Source: Flavobacterium sp. UBA6721
GTDB taxonomy: Bacteria > Bacteroidota > Bacteroidia > Flavobacteriales > Flavobacteriaceae
Assembly (NCBI GenBank): GCA_002454195.1
Contig: DKIJ01000004.1
Span: 54,596-118,595 of the forward strand
Direction of reading: 5' to 3'
Length of the DNA stretch: 64,000 nt
Shown here piece by piece: positions 8,370-18,895 of this stretch (within the stretch, counting starts at the first letter, position 1; every line of letters starts with the position of its first letter). Under the pieces are notes generated by a model that saw only the letters and a list, made by a program, of their open reading frames with translations, did not search any database and was not told the DNA's origin. The position numbers and the translations under genes were made by a program.

Positions 8370-10778
8370 TTAGTAAAGTTTAGGGTATTTTGTAGGATTG
8401 CTTTCGGATAGTATGGAATATACTTTTTCGAAAATATCTTCAATAGATGGCTTAGAAAAATAATCGCCATCTGTTCCATAAGCTGGTCTGTGTTCTTGAG
8501 CTGCTAAAGTTTGAGGTTGGCTGTCCAAATATTGGTAAGCACCTTGTTCTTCAATAATCTTTTGTAAAATATAGGCAGAAGCTCCTCCAGGAACATCTTC
8601 GTCTATCACAAGCAAACGATTCGTTTTTTGTACACTCTTAGCAATATCGTGATTTTTATCAAAAGGGATTAAGGATTGAATATCAATTACCTCACAATTG
8701 ATACCAACTCCCTCTAATTCTTTTGCGGCTTGTTCCACTAATCGTAGGGTAGATCCATAGGATACCAAAGTGATATCTGTACCTGTTTTGATCGTTTCAA
8801 CAACTCCAATAGGGGTTTTAAATTCACCAAAATTAGTTGGTGCTTTTTCCTTTAATCGGTAACCATTTAAGCATTCGATTACAAGAGCTGGTTCATCACA
8901 TTCTAAAAGAGAATTGTAAAAACCGGCAGCTTTTGTCATATCTCTAGGGACTAAAACATTAATTCCTCTTAACGCATTTATAATCATTCCCATTGGAGAA
9001 CCAGAATGCCAAATTCCTTCTAGTCGATGTCCGCGAGTTCGGATGATTAAGGGGGCGTTTTGTTTTCCTACAGTTCTATATAACAAGGAAGCCAAGTCAT
9101 CGCTTAGAATTTGTATAGCATACAATAGATAGTCTAAATATTGAATCTCAGCAATGGGTCTTAATCCTCTTAAAGCCAGTCCAATACCTTGCCCTATGAT
9201 GGTTGCTTCTCTGATGCCTACGTCGGCAACTCGGGTAATGCCGTATTTTTCTTGCATCCCCTCTAGGCCTTGATTTACGTCACCAATGTTTCCAGAGTCT
9301 TCACCAAAAATTAAAACTTGCGGATATTTAGCAAATAAAGCATCAAAATTATCACGGATGATCATTCTGCCATCGGTATCTTTTCTGGCATTCTCCTCGT
9401 AAGTTGGCAATACTTCATGAACTGAAAACACATTGTTTTTTGTTTCAGAATATAAATTGTTACTAAAAAGAGGTTGTGTTTTTGAAAAGTAGTTTTGAAT
9501 CCAAGTAGCTAATTCTGAGCGAACGTTTTCATTTACCACAAGGCGTAATGATTTTCTAGCAGTTGCTAAAATTTCCTTTTTTAGAGGATCTTTAATCGCT
9601 TTTAGACTATTAGATAGTTTAAGAATTTGATCTTTGTTTTTGCTTGCAGGAGCAATTTTTTCTAATAAACTAACTAGTTCATTTTTTTCATTAATGATTG
9701 GGTTAATAAAAGAAGTCCAACAAGCTTTTTTTGTTTCTAAAACTTCTTTTTTTATGGCAATCTCTATTTCGTTTAATTCTTCTGCCGAAGCGATATTGAT
9801 TGCGATCATCCACAAACGCATTTGTCGGATGCAATCAAATTCTCTTTCCCAGTTTAGTCGTTCGGTGCTTTTGTATCTTTCGTGCGATCCTGAACTTGAA
9901 TGACCTTGAGGTTGTGTAAGTTCTGTAACGTGTACTAAAACAGGAACATGTTGTTCACGAGCTATTTTAGATGCTCTTTCGTATGCTGTTATTAAATCAG
10001 AATAATCCCAGCCTTTTACAGTGATGATTTCAATTCCATTATTGTTTTTATATCTTTGAAAACCAGATAAAATTTCAGAAATATTCTCTTTTGTAGTTTG
10101 GTGTTTAGCATGAACAGAGATTCCGTATTCATCATCCCAAACACTTATAACCATTGGTACTTGTAATACTCCTGCTGCATTAATGGTTTCAAAAAATACC
10201 CCTTCGGAAGTACTGGCATTACCAATAGTACCCCAAGCTACTTCATTACCGTCTATTGAAAAATTTTCTTTATTAGGTATGTTGTCTAGTGCTCGATATA
10301 CTTTTGAAGCTTGTGCTAAACCCAAAAGGCGAGGCATTTGAGCAGCTGTAGGAGAAATATCGGAGCTAGAATTATATTGCTGGGTTAAGTTTTTCCAACT
10401 TCCGTCTTCATTTAAGCTATGAGTAACAAAATGGCCTCCCATTTGTCTTCCCGCAGACATTGGTTCTTGTTTAATATCGGTGTTTCCGTATAATCCAGCA
10501 AAAAAGTTAGAAGGGGTTAATTCGCCTATGGCCATCATAAAAGTTTGATCGCGATAATAACCAGAACGAAAATCTCCTTTCTTAAAGAATTTAGCCATTG
10601 CAATTTGAGGCACTTCTTTTCCATCGCCAAAAATTCCAAATTTTGCTTTACCAGTCAAAACCTCTCGACGTCCTAAAAGACTACATTCGCGACTAGTTAC
10701 AGCTATCTTATAATCATTCAATACTTCAGTCTTGAAATCTTCAAATGTCAATGTAGTATTGGTTTGTTCTTTTATCAT
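8370..10778 (-). CDS. fused E1 alpha/beta subunit of a 2-oxoacid dehydrogenase complex
   Basis: A thiamine-diphosphate E1 component with both subunits on one chain, decarboxylating a 2-oxoacid (branched-chain type most likely) for transfer to a lipoyl E2. The N-terminal half has the alpha-subunit ThDP region 'EVAWGTIGNASTSEGVFFETINAAG'. The C-terminal half has beta-subunit signatures: 'VLIFGEDSGNIGDVNQGL', 'GIREATIIGQGIGLALRGL' and 'VPGGASAYILQKI'. I use the ATG at 10778 (MIKEQTNTTLTFEDF, 802 residues) because a TAnnTTTG element lies upstream of it. The longer frame to 10844 would start before that promoter. The gene stands alone; no E2 or E3 gene is adjacent, so the substrate is uncertain. 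Confidence 0.9.
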   Translation of the reverse strand: MIKEQTNTTLTFEDFKTEVLNDYKIAVTSRECSLLGRREVLTGKAKFGIFGDGKEVPQIAMAKFFKKGDFRSGYYRDQTFMMAIGELTPSNFFAGLYGNTDIKQEPMSAGRQMGGHFVTHSLNEDGSWKNLTQQYNSSSDISPTAAQMPRLLGLAQASKVYRALDNIPNKENFSIDGNEVAWGTIGNASTSEGVFFETINAAGVLQVPMVISVWDDEYGISVHAKHQTTKENISEILSGFQRYKNNNGIEIITVKGWDYSDLITAYERASKIAREQHVPVLVHVTELTQPQGHSSSGSHERYKSTERLNWEREFDCIRQMRLWMIAINIASAEELNEIEIAIKKEVLETKKACWTSFINPIINEKNELVSLLEKIAPASKNKDQILKLSNSLKAIKDPLKKEILATARKSLRLVVNENVRSELATWIQNYFSKTQPLFSNNLYSETKNNVFSVHEVLPTYEENARKDTDGRMIIRDNFDALFAKYPQVLIFGEDSGNIGDVNQGLEGMQEKYGITRVADVGIREATIIGQGIGLALRGLRPIAEIQYLDYLLYAIQILSDDLASLLYRTVGKQNAPLIIRTRGHRLEGIWHSGSPMGMIINALRGINVLVPRDMTKAAGFYNSLLECDEPALVIECLNGYRLKEKAPTNFGEFKTPIGVVETIKTGTDITLVSYGSTLRLVEQAAKELEGVGINCEVIDIQSLIPFDKNHDIAKSVQKTNRLLVIDEDVPGGASAYILQKIIEEQGAYQYLDSQPQTLAAQEHRPAYGTDGDYFSKPSIEDIFEKVYSILSESNPTKYPKLY

Positions 10779-10804
10779 AAATGAAAGATTATAATTCTTT
10801 GGCG

Positions 10805-10812
10805 CAAATTTA
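10805..10812 (-). promoter_or_regulatory. -7 element for the E1 gene
   Basis: TAAATTTG on the minus strand matches TAnnTTTG, 26 bases before ATG 10778. The nearest TTG lies slightly beyond the usual spacing. It rules out the upstream start. Confidence 0.5.
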
Positions 10813-10963
10813 CTTAAAAAGTAGGTATAATCATAATCAATCAAAATAAAAACAAGCTATATTTTAATGTTTTTGTTTAATAAAAACAGGTGTTTTTTAT
10901 TGAAATGTAAATTTTTTGTCAAATATTTGGTTTTTTATCAATGTAATGTTTTAAGTAATTTGT

Positions 10964-13834
10964 TTAGAACCATTTTCGATTGAAAAGGTTTAAAAGTGCT
11001 TTTGGCGAAAAGGTAATTATAAAACGTATTTTTTCATTGTATCTGTTTTGAGTGATTTCCCATCCATTTGAAGAATATACAGGTAAGTATAACTCAAGAT
11101 AATCCGTAACTAAATTAAGTCGGATACCACTATCAAAAATGAATTTTGGACTTTGGTATTTGTTTTTTACCAAGCCTACATCACCGTATACTTCTATCCA
11201 ATTCCAAATATTATAACCAGCATTAATGGTGCTAATCCATTGATTAGCAAAGGCGGTATTTAGTTTAGATTTGAATCCTCCTTCGGCTAAAATAAATTGC
11301 TGACTAAAAAATCCGCTACTCTCCGAACGACCATACAAACCATAATCAAATAAATAATCGGTAGGTCTATCTACACCAAAACTAAAGTAGTCATTATTAC
11401 TTTTGTTATATAAAAAACTACCTGCATAGAGGCGAATGTTAAACCGATGATTGTCCTCGAAAAGTTTTCGGTACTCTATTTCTCCTGAAAGTTTACCAAA
11501 ATTGCTAGCCAATTGGACGTCATTTACAAAACTAAAATGTTCGGTAACTTCTGTTTTCGTATTGATATACCTCGCATTAAAAACGGAGTAATTATTTGTG
11601 GGGTTATTGGTTACAATTTCACTTTTTTGGCGATCAACCATTACGTGTCTAAAATAGATGAGTTGTTTTTTATTGTCTCTAATATCGTTTTCTCTGATTT
11701 GTAATAAAATGCTAGGATTTATTTTAGTATAAGTAGCATCAGGTGCATAATGAAAATAAGAACCGGCAAGCGAATATTTTACATTAAATAATCGGCTGTC
11801 TCGGTAGTTTTTATTTATTGAAAAGCCTCCAGATCCTGAAAAAGTATTCGAGTTGCTGGAGTAGGATGGGTTAATAGTAAAGGTAAAAGGTTTTTCAAGT
11901 ATCGTCTTATTATGGAGTCTCATTCCTGCAATTAGCCCATCATATAGGTTGTATTCAAAAGAAGGCATGTATATAATTTGGTTATAGTAAGGGTCTTCTA
12001 AGTCTTTAGCGAATACAAATTTTAAGGGTCTATTGTTAGGAAAAAATGATTTTAGTGATCTCCAGTTGTTTCTTAAATTGTATTCAGGAACTTCGTTTTT
12101 ATAATTTAAAATAATCTTGTTCGCTTCATTTCGCGCTAGGCTATAAATACTGTCTTTCGGTCCTGGTTCTATCCATTCCTTAAATACAATTTCACCTTTG
12201 TTTGTTCCATAAATCGGAATAGGAACATTAATCCCTGTTTTATTTTTTAGTGAAAATTGGATGCTATCTGTTGTTTTAGTAACCTTGTCAAATTTATAAT
12301 CGATAAGATCTCTGGAGTAGATAATCGTTTTAAAGAACCAATTAATATCTTTAGTAGATTGTTTTTTTAGAGCATTTTCAAAATCCAATGCGTCTGTTTG
12401 TTGTTTGTTATTTTTAATGTAGAAATTATTGATGCTTTTACTCACGGCATCATTTTCTATATAGCTGTTTAGGAATCGCAAACTAAGTCCTGCTCTGTAT
12501 TTGCTTGCAATTTGCTCATTGAATTTAATTAATTTATTTTTAGGTTCACCCAAGGCCTGATCTAAATTTTTTCTAGCCATAAGCATATAAAAATAACTGT
12601 ATTGCTCGTTAAAATCTAGGTTGGTTAGGTTATAACTTTTAAGTAATTTATAGGATGCAGCACTACCTAACATTTTAGTTCCTGGGTAATTCTCCTCGAT
12701 ATATTTCATCATAATATAGATTTGAATTCCATTGTGAACCCAGCTGTCTTTTCGATTATTGATATAAAGGCTATTGTTTATAAAAACATTAATGTAGGTT
12801 TTTAAAAACTTAATTTCATAGGTAAACTCGTCCGAAAAAGGTCTGATGAATGAAGGAAGCTGATTTAAGCCGTAAAAAGGATTTCGTTCATAGTCAGTTT
12901 GTGAAATAATAATTTTTTTAAAAGGATAATCACCTATTAGTTTTTTTACAAATCGAACAACACAATCTATAGCTTGAGCTTGAGCATAAGGAGTAATTTT
13001 TTCTCCATTTAAATTAGTCAATACTTCAAAATTATCGTTCTTAAAACTCGTAAAACTTGCAATCGGTTCGATATGTAAACTAAAATCGATGCGGTTTTTT
13101 CCAATTAATTTATGAATTGAATAGTCATCATTAGCTATAATTTCTTCATTTTCATCTAAATCGGTACTAATTTCAAAGTCTTTGCTCACTCTTAATTCAA
13201 CTTCAAAGTCTGAAACCGCATTAGGGATATCATCTAAATTTTCATTGCTGTATCTAACAAATTCGTGGTTTTCATATCGAGCGGGGGTTAAAAACCAATT
13301 TTTTAAGTTCATATTGCCAAAATCATCATATCCGAATTTAGTAAACTTGTTACTTGGAATTTTGGCATCATAAGTAAGTTGGAGTTCCGTTTTTTGATTT
13401 GGAGCTAATTTTTGAGGCAGATTTATAATTACTAAATCAGGATTTTCTTTTGTTCGTTCCCAAGATAATAAAGATTGTTTCTCTCCAGTAATTTTTAATT
13501 TTGAAGTATTGCCTCTTTCTTCCTCTTTGGCAAGGTGAAAACCACGATAAAATTCATCTGAAAACCTTGATGCTAAAGGAGTTTGTACATTAGAATAGGC
13601 ATGATTCCAATCGTTTAATATAATTCTTGAAATGGTATCATTTGTTGTATTGAAATAGGTAATCTTTTGATTCACATGTAAAACATGAGTTTCAGTATCT
13701 ACATCTACAAATAGTTGATTTTTATGCTGTGCCAAAACTTTCTTTTGGCCAGCAAAAATCACAATAATAGACATTAAAATTTTGAAAAATGCTTTCAATG
13801 TAAATTTGGGTTTAATTACTATTTCAGTATACAT
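10964..13834 (-). CDS. M1-aminopeptidase-like domain with C-terminal outer-membrane barrel, catalytic motif lost
   Basis: A 956-residue exported protein: N-terminal hydrophobic signal ending near 'KKVLAQ', then a region arranged like the N-terminal and catalytic domains of M1 peptidases, then about 350 residues of alternating beta strands ending in 'NLFNRKWF', a terminal aromatic typical of outer-membrane barrels. Where an M1 enzyme would have HExxH and a downstream Glu, I see 'EIKFLKTYINVFINN' and 'SWVHNGIQIYIMMKYIEE', so the zinc site seems absent. I infer a non-catalytic surface protein. It may be translated with the LOG-family gene 54 bases upstream. Confidence 0.65.
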   Translation of the reverse strand: MYTEIVIKPKFTLKAFFKILMSIIVIFAGQKKVLAQHKNQLFVDVDTETHVLHVNQKITYFNTTNDTISRIILNDWNHAYSNVQTPLASRFSDEFYRGFHLAKEEERGNTSKLKITGEKQSLLSWERTKENPDLVIINLPQKLAPNQKTELQLTYDAKIPSNKFTKFGYDDFGNMNLKNWFLTPARYENHEFVRYSNENLDDIPNAVSDFEVELRVSKDFEISTDLDENEEIIANDDYSIHKLIGKNRIDFSLHIEPIASFTSFKNDNFEVLTNLNGEKITPYAQAQAIDCVVRFVKKLIGDYPFKKIIISQTDYERNPFYGLNQLPSFIRPFSDEFTYEIKFLKTYINVFINNSLYINNRKDSWVHNGIQIYIMMKYIEENYPGTKMLGSAASYKLLKSYNLTNLDFNEQYSYFYMLMARKNLDQALGEPKNKLIKFNEQIASKYRAGLSLRFLNSYIENDAVSKSINNFYIKNNKQQTDALDFENALKKQSTKDINWFFKTIIYSRDLIDYKFDKVTKTTDSIQFSLKNKTGINVPIPIYGTNKGEIVFKEWIEPGPKDSIYSLARNEANKIILNYKNEVPEYNLRNNWRSLKSFFPNNRPLKFVFAKDLEDPYYNQIIYMPSFEYNLYDGLIAGMRLHNKTILEKPFTFTINPSYSSNSNTFSGSGGFSINKNYRDSRLFNVKYSLAGSYFHYAPDATYTKINPSILLQIRENDIRDNKKQLIYFRHVMVDRQKSEIVTNNPTNNYSVFNARYINTKTEVTEHFSFVNDVQLASNFGKLSGEIEYRKLFEDNHRFNIRLYAGSFLYNKSNNDYFSFGVDRPTDYLFDYGLYGRSESSGFFSQQFILAEGGFKSKLNTAFANQWISTINAGYNIWNWIEVYGDVGLVKNKYQSPKFIFDSGIRLNLVTDYLELYLPVYSSNGWEITQNRYNEKIRFIITFSPKALLNLFNRKWF

Positions 13835-13888
13835 TTTTAGTTTTATTAATATACGAAATGTAAATAATAATAGTTCCTTATACGATGG

Positions 13889-14617
13889 TTAAAAATTAGG
13901 TTTCAAGGTATATTTTTTATAAAAGTTATCTAAAACGGTAACAACTTCGTCTTCATTGTCCACAATTTTAAATAGATTCAAATCTTCTGGACTTATGGCA
14001 TTTTCTTGTTCTAATAATACTTTTTTTATCCAGTCGATTAAACCTGACCAATAACTACTCCCTACCAGAATAATTGGGAAACGAGCAATTTTTTTGGTTT
14101 GTATTAGTGTTATCGCTTCAAACATTTCGTCTAAGGTCCCAAAACCACCAGGCATTACTACAAAACCTTGAGAATATTTGACAAACATTACTTTTCTAAC
14201 AAAAAAATAGTCAAAATTAAGGTTTTTATCATGGTCGATATAAGGGTTGAAATGTTGTTCAAATGGGAGGTCAATATTAAGTCCTACAGAAGTCCCTCCA
14301 CCTAAATGAGCGCCTTTATTTCCAGCCTCCATAATTCCTGGTCCACCACCCGTTATTACACCATAACCCGCTTTACTAATTTTGAAAGCAATTTTTTCGG
14401 CTAATTGATAGTATTTATTTTCAGGTTTTGTTCGGGCAGAACCAAAAATGGAAACACATGGACCTATACGTCCCATGTTTTCAAAACCATTAACAAACTC
14501 CGACATGATTTTGAAAATAGCCCAGCTATCATTGGTACGAATTTCATTCCATGATTTTTGTTTTAATCGGTCTTGGATGATTTTTTCTTCATCATTTTCA
14601 AAATCTTCTAAAAGCAT
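13889..14617 (-). CDS. LOG family (TIGR00730) nucleotide 5'-monophosphate phosphoribohydrolase
   Basis: A Rossmann-fold LOG/YgdH-type protein that releases a base from a nucleoside 5'-monophosphate; plant and some bacterial members act on cytokinin ribotides, but the bacterial substrate is often unknown. The 242-residue chain has the two diagnostic motifs 'GGGPGIMEAGNKGA' (90-103) and 'PGGFGTLDE' (156-164), which build the phosphate site and contain the catalytic Glu. It starts with an extra 40-residue helical lead. It is upstream of the barrel protein gene and downstream of nothing on its strand for about 250 bases. Confidence 0.88.
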   Translation of the reverse strand: MLLEDFENDEEKIIQDRLKQKSWNEIRTNDSWAIFKIMSEFVNGFENMGRIGPCVSIFGSARTKPENKYYQLAEKIAFKISKAGYGVITGGGPGIMEAGNKGAHLGGGTSVGLNIDLPFEQHFNPYIDHDKNLNFDYFFVRKVMFVKYSQGFVVMPGGFGTLDEMFEAITLIQTKKIARFPIILVGSSYWSGLIDWIKKVLLEQENAISPEDLNLFKIVDNEDEVVTVLDNFYKKYTLKPNF

Positions 14618-14820
14618 AATTTTAAGTTTTTGTTTAATGACTTCAAAATGAAGTATTAATGGTTAAATTAGGGTGAAAAAGCTAATTTTGCTATCTGCTT
14701 ACACACTAAATTAAGTTTTTTTGCATAAATACTTCAGTGTAATCTCTTAAATTTTAGCTAAAAAAATGATTAATTGATTAATTCGTTGGTAAGTAAATGA
14801 TTAGTGTTATTTTAGTAAAC

Positions 14821-14854
14821 AAAAAAGGAACTCATATTAAACGAATTCCTTTTT
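14821..14854 (-). terminator. terminator after uvrA
   Basis: AAAAAAGGAACTC pairs imperfectly with GAATTCCTTTTT. It lies 11 bases past the uvrA stop, and on the minus strand it ends in T. Confidence 0.75.
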
Positions 14855-14864
14855 GATATAGTGA

Positions 14865-17702
14865 TTACGATTGTTCGAGTTCTTTTTTTAAGAATTTGGC
14901 GGTATAGCTTTTTTTGACCTCTGCTACTTCTTCTGGTGTTCCTTTTGCAACGACTGTTCCGCCGCCTTTCCCGCCTTCTGGCCCTATATCGATAATATAA
15001 TCGGCTAGTTTGATTACATCCAGATTATGTTCAATAATCAATATAGTATTTCCTTTGTCGACTAATTTATGGATAACTTCCATTAGCACTCGAATGTCTT
15101 CGAAATGTAAACCAGTTGTAGGTTCGTCCAAGATATAAAAAGTATTTCCTGTATCTTTTTTTGATAATTCTCCTGCCAATTTTATGCGTTGCGCCTCTCC
15201 ACCAGAAAGTGTAGTACTTTGTTGTCCCAAAGTAACATATCCTAAGCCAACATCCTGAATGGTTTTAATTTTTCGGTGAATTTTAGGGATATTTTCAAAG
15301 AAAGGAACTGCTTCATCTACGGTCATATTTAATACATCCGAAATGGATTTTCCTTTATAGCGAATTTCTAAGGTTTCTCTATTAAAGCGTTTTCCTTGAC
15401 AAGTTTCACATTCTACATAAACATCGGGTAAGAAGTTCATTTCGATAGTTCGCACTCCTGAACCTTGACAAGTTTCACAGCGGCCACCTGCTACATTGAA
15501 ACTAAAACGACCCGCTTTGTAACCCCGAATCATACTTTCTGGGGTTTTTGTAAATAAGGCTCTGATTTCGGTAAAGACTTCGGTATAGGTAGCTGGATTA
15601 GATCGTGGCGTTCTACCAATTGGACTTTGGTCAATATCAATAACTTTGTCAATATGTTCTAAACCTTCTATTTTTTTGTAGGGTTGTGGTTTTTTAACTC
15701 CATTAAAATAGTGAGCATTTAAGATAGGGTAGAGTGTTTCGTTTATTAAAGTAGATTTTCCACTTCCTGACACTCCGGTTACACAAATCATTTTACCTAA
15801 AGGCAATTCGATAGAAACATTTTTTAAATTGTTTCCCGTTGCACCTGATAGTTTTAAGAATTTTCCATTGCCTTCTCGACGTTTTTTAGGAATTTCAAAT
15901 TTCATTTTCCCATTAAGATACTGTGCCGTGATGGTGTTGGATTTTAGAGTTTCTTTAGGTGTGCCAATACTAATAATTTCACCACCAAATTTTCCTGCTT
16001 TAGGTCCAATATCAATTACATAATCGGCACGTTCAATCATGTCTTTGTCGTGTTCTACTACAATGACCGAGTTTCCAATATCACGTAATTGTTCTAATGA
16101 ATGGATGAGTTTTTCATTATCTCTTTGGTGTAAACCGATACTAGGTTCGTCTAAAATATAAAGAACTCCTACTAACTGGGAACCAATTTGTGTTGCTAAT
16201 CGAATGCGTTGTGCTTCACCTCCTGAGAGTGATTTTGAACTTCGGCTTAAAGCCAAATAATCCAGACCAACATTCATTAAAAAATCCAATCGATCCTTTA
16301 TCTCTTTGATTACTTCAGAAGCAATAAGAAGTTGTTTATCTGATAAATGAGAATTTAAATTATGGAACCATTTGGTTAAATCTGAAATATCCATATTGCA
16401 CAATTCAGCAATATTTTTTTCATCAATTTTGAAAAACAAGGCTTCTTTTTTTAGACGAGATCCTTCACAAACAGGACATTCTAATTCGTCCATGAAATCT
16501 TTTGCCCAACGTTTGATGGTGGTTGAGCCACTTTCATCATGTTGACTTTTAATGAAATGTGCTATTCCTTCAAAATCTATTTTGTAATCACGGGCAACTC
16601 CTAAGTCTTTAGAATTGATGGTGAATTTTTCTTTTCCACCATTCAAAATCATTTCCATCGCTTCATCAGGGATGTTTTCAATTGGGTCCGTAATTTTGAA
16701 ATTATATTTTTGTCCAATGATTTCTAATTGTTTAAAAATCCAGGAAGATTTATATTCGCCCAAAGGTGCAAAACCACCTGCTTTTATGGAAAGTTTAGGA
16801 TTAGGAATAATCTTTTTAACGTTGATTTCGTTTACCGTTCCTAAGCCATTACAGTGTTCGCAAGCTCCTTTTGGAGAATTGAAAGAAAATAAATTAGGTT
16901 CCGGATTTTGATAAGAAATTCCAGTGGAAGGACACATTAAATTTCGACTAAAATAACGTACTTCTTGACTATCTTGGTCTAATATCATCAATACATTTTC
17001 GCCGTGGTGCATAGCTGTATTAATACTTTCGGAAAGACGCTTTTGATTGTCCTCGCTATTATCGATAAGCAATCTGTCTACCACAATTTCAATATCGTGG
17101 GTTTTATATCTATCCAGTTTCATTCCGGGAGTAATATCTAGAATATCTCCGTTAACTCGGACTTTTAAAAAACCTTGTTTGGCAATTTGTTGGAATAATT
17201 CACCATAATGTCCTTTACGCGCTCTAATTACGGGTGCTAAGATATTGATGCGCTTATTAGCAAAATCATTTACAATTAACTCTTTGATTTGTTCATCCGA
17301 ATAAGAAACCATTTTTTCACCCGTATTGTAGCTATAAGCATCGGCACCTCGGGCATAAAGTAAACGAAGGAAATCATAAATTTCAGTAATAGTTCCTACG
17401 GTAGAACGCGGACTTTTACTAGTTGTTTTTTGTTCAATAGCTATGACCGGCGATAATCCGTCAATTTTATCCACATCAGGTCGTTCTAAACCGCCTAAAA
17501 ACTGTCGAGCATAAGCCGAAAAAGTTTCCACATAGCGGCGTTGCCCTTCGGCATAAATAGTATCAAAAGCTAATGATGATTTTCCAGAGCCCGAAAGTCC
17601 TGTAATAACCACCATTTTTTCACGAGGAATCGAAATATCTATATTTTTAAGGTTGTGAACCCTAGCACCTAAAACTTCAATAGTATTATCTTTGTCTAAC
17701 AT
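14865..17702 (-). CDS. uvrA: excinuclease ABC subunit A
   Basis: Damage-recognition ATPase of nucleotide excision repair, working as a dimer with UvrB. At 945 residues it is full length. Two ABC cassettes are clear: Walker A '[14 protein letters not shown]' near residue 33 and '[14 protein letters not shown]' near 640, with signature helices '[18 protein letters not shown]' and '[17 protein letters not shown]'. The C-terminal zinc finger is intact (CETCQGSG ... CETCQGKR). The first zinc module keeps 'CEHCNGLG'. It is a single gene; no SOS-like box was recognised. Confidence 0.97.
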   Translation of the reverse strand: MLDKDNTIEVLGARVHNLKNIDISIPREKMVVITGLSGSGKSSLAFDTIYAEGQRRYVETFSAYARQFLGGLERPDVDKIDGLSPVIAIEQKTTSKSPRSTVGTITEIYDFLRLLYARGADAYSYNTGEKMVSYSDEQIKELIVNDFANKRINILAPVIRARKGHYGELFQQIAKQGFLKVRVNGDILDITPGMKLDRYKTHDIEIVVDRLLIDNSEDNQKRLSESINTAMHHGENVLMILDQDSQEVRYFSRNLMCPSTGISYQNPEPNLFSFNSPKGACEHCNGLGTVNEINVKKIIPNPKLSIKAGGFAPLGEYKSSWIFKQLEIIGQKYNFKITDPIENIPDEAMEMILNGGKEKFTINSKDLGVARDYKIDFEGIAHFIKSQHDESGSTTIKRWAKDFMDELECPVCEGSRLKKEALFFKIDEKNIAELCNMDISDLTKWFHNLNSHLSDKQLLIASEVIKEIKDRLDFLMNVGLDYLALSRSSKSLSGGEAQRIRLATQIGSQLVGVLYILDEPSIGLHQRDNEKLIHSLEQLRDIGNSVIVVEHDKDMIERADYVIDIGPKAGKFGGEIISIGTPKETLKSNTITAQYLNGKMKFEIPKKRREGNGKFLKLSGATGNNLKNVSIELPLGKMICVTGVSGSGKSTLINETLYPILNAHYFNGVKKPQPYKKIEGLEHIDKVIDIDQSPIGRTPRSNPATYTEVFTEIRALFTKTPESMIRGYKAGRFSFNVAGGRCETCQGSGVRTIEMNFLPDVYVECETCQGKRFNRETLEIRYKGKSISDVLNMTVDEAVPFFENIPKIHRKIKTIQDVGLGYVTLGQQSTTLSGGEAQRIKLAGELSKKDTGNTFYILDEPTTGLHFEDIRVLMEVIHKLVDKGNTILIIEHNLDVIKLADYIIDIGPEGGKGGGTVVAKGTPEEVAEVKKSYTAKFLKKELEQS

Positions 17703-17831
17703 AATTTTGGCTTATTGCTTCTTTCATCGCAATGACAGCAAAGTTACCATTTTGATTTGTTCTTTCACAGAAGAAAAATGAAGTTTTGATGCTTAAAACC
17801 AGTAAAAGGAAAACGAAAATGCTGAATTTGA

Positions 17832-18791
17832 TTAGCGTTTTCGTTTTCTTGTAGCTATGTAATTATCTATAGCTTCTTTACTTGTGTACCAATTTCTACC
17901 TTCTTTATAGGCATCGATTTTTCCTGTTCTAGCAAGTAAACTAATATATTCTTGTCCGTATGCAGCATTAGGCTCATTAACTATGTCTGAAATTTTTTGA
18001 TAATCGTTGCCGTTATCAGGCATTGCATTCAGATATATATTTAAAGTACGTTCAAGAGCCTGACTCATCAGGAGCATTAGTTTCTGATAATTGCCGTTGT
18101 TAGCTTGGTTTAATGCTTCGTAATATTTTTTACGATCATTTTTAAGTATAATCGCCGGAGGGAAACCACAACGCATTAAAATTAAATTCATTGATAATCG
18201 TACTGTTCTTCCATTGCCATCAAAAAACGGATGAATCCATACTAATTTATGATGAAAAATAGTAGCAAGCTCAATATCATTTAATTGCAATGGATTTTTA
18301 TTGATAAATTCAATTAATTCATCCAGTAAATCAGGTACTTTATTAGCATTTGGAGGGATAAAATTTGCGCCAGTAATTCGAACCCCTCCATTGCGTAATC
18401 TGCCTGCAAAATCATCTTCAATGGAACGTAACACTAAACCATGAATTGAAAGGATATCGATACTTCTTAATTTATAAGTGTCATTTATTATTGAAAATAA
18501 ATAATCTATGGCTTTGTCATGATTATGTGTTTCAAAGTGTTCCCGTAAGGATTTACCTTTTATAGTAATTCCTTCCTGTAAAACCATTTGGGTTTCTCTT
18601 AGGCTCAGTGTATTACCTTCGATACTGTTTGAATTATAGGTCCATTCTATAGAAAGACTTTCCCGAATTTTATTTAATGCCATAGAGGGTAATGGTCGAG
18701 AAGATTGTAAAAGTTGTTTTTTCTCATACAATCTATCGAATATTTCCTGAAATTCAGTTCTATATGTCGTGTCTATATTCCACATAATCAC
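17832..18791 (-). CDS. Fic family protein (class II, self-inhibited)
   Basis: A probable AMP-transferase acting on protein hydroxyl groups. The 319-residue protein has the complete catalytic motif 'HPFFDGNGRT' (187-196) and, ahead of it, the inhibitory helix signature 'SNSIEGN' (54-60), which marks a class II enzyme whose own N-terminal Glu blocks ATP. The C-terminus has a winged-helix-like segment ('GQEYISLLARTGKIDAYKEGRNWY') common in bacterial Fic proteins. It stands alone on the minus strand, 129 bases from uvrA. The target is unknown; family members range from housekeeping regulators to toxins. Confidence 0.92.
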   Translation of the reverse strand: MIMWNIDTTYRTEFQEIFDRLYEKKQLLQSSRPLPSMALNKIRESLSIEWTYNSNSIEGNTLSLRETQMVLQEGITIKGKSLREHFETHNHDKAIDYLFSIINDTYKLRSIDILSIHGLVLRSIEDDFAGRLRNGGVRITGANFIPPNANKVPDLLDELIEFINKNPLQLNDIELATIFHHKLVWIHPFFDGNGRTVRLSMNLILMRCGFPPAIILKNDRKKYYEALNQANNGNYQKLMLLMSQALERTLNIYLNAMPDNGNDYQKISDIVNEPNAAYGQEYISLLARTGKIDAYKEGRNWYTSKEAIDNYIATRKRKR

Positions 18792-18849
18792 AAATATATA
18801 TCGGCAAAGTTATAAAATTTACTTATCCGATATTAAAAATACTCCAAAA

Positions 18850-18873
18850 AAAAACATCACAAAGGATGTTTTT
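18850..18873 (-). terminator. terminator after the CLC channel gene
   Basis: AAAAACATC (18850-18858) pairs perfectly with GATGTTTTT (18865-18873), 23 bases past the CLC stop codon. The 3' tail on the minus strand is T-rich. Confidence 0.8.
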
Positions 18874-18895
18874 AATTTATATTTCCAGAAAATGC

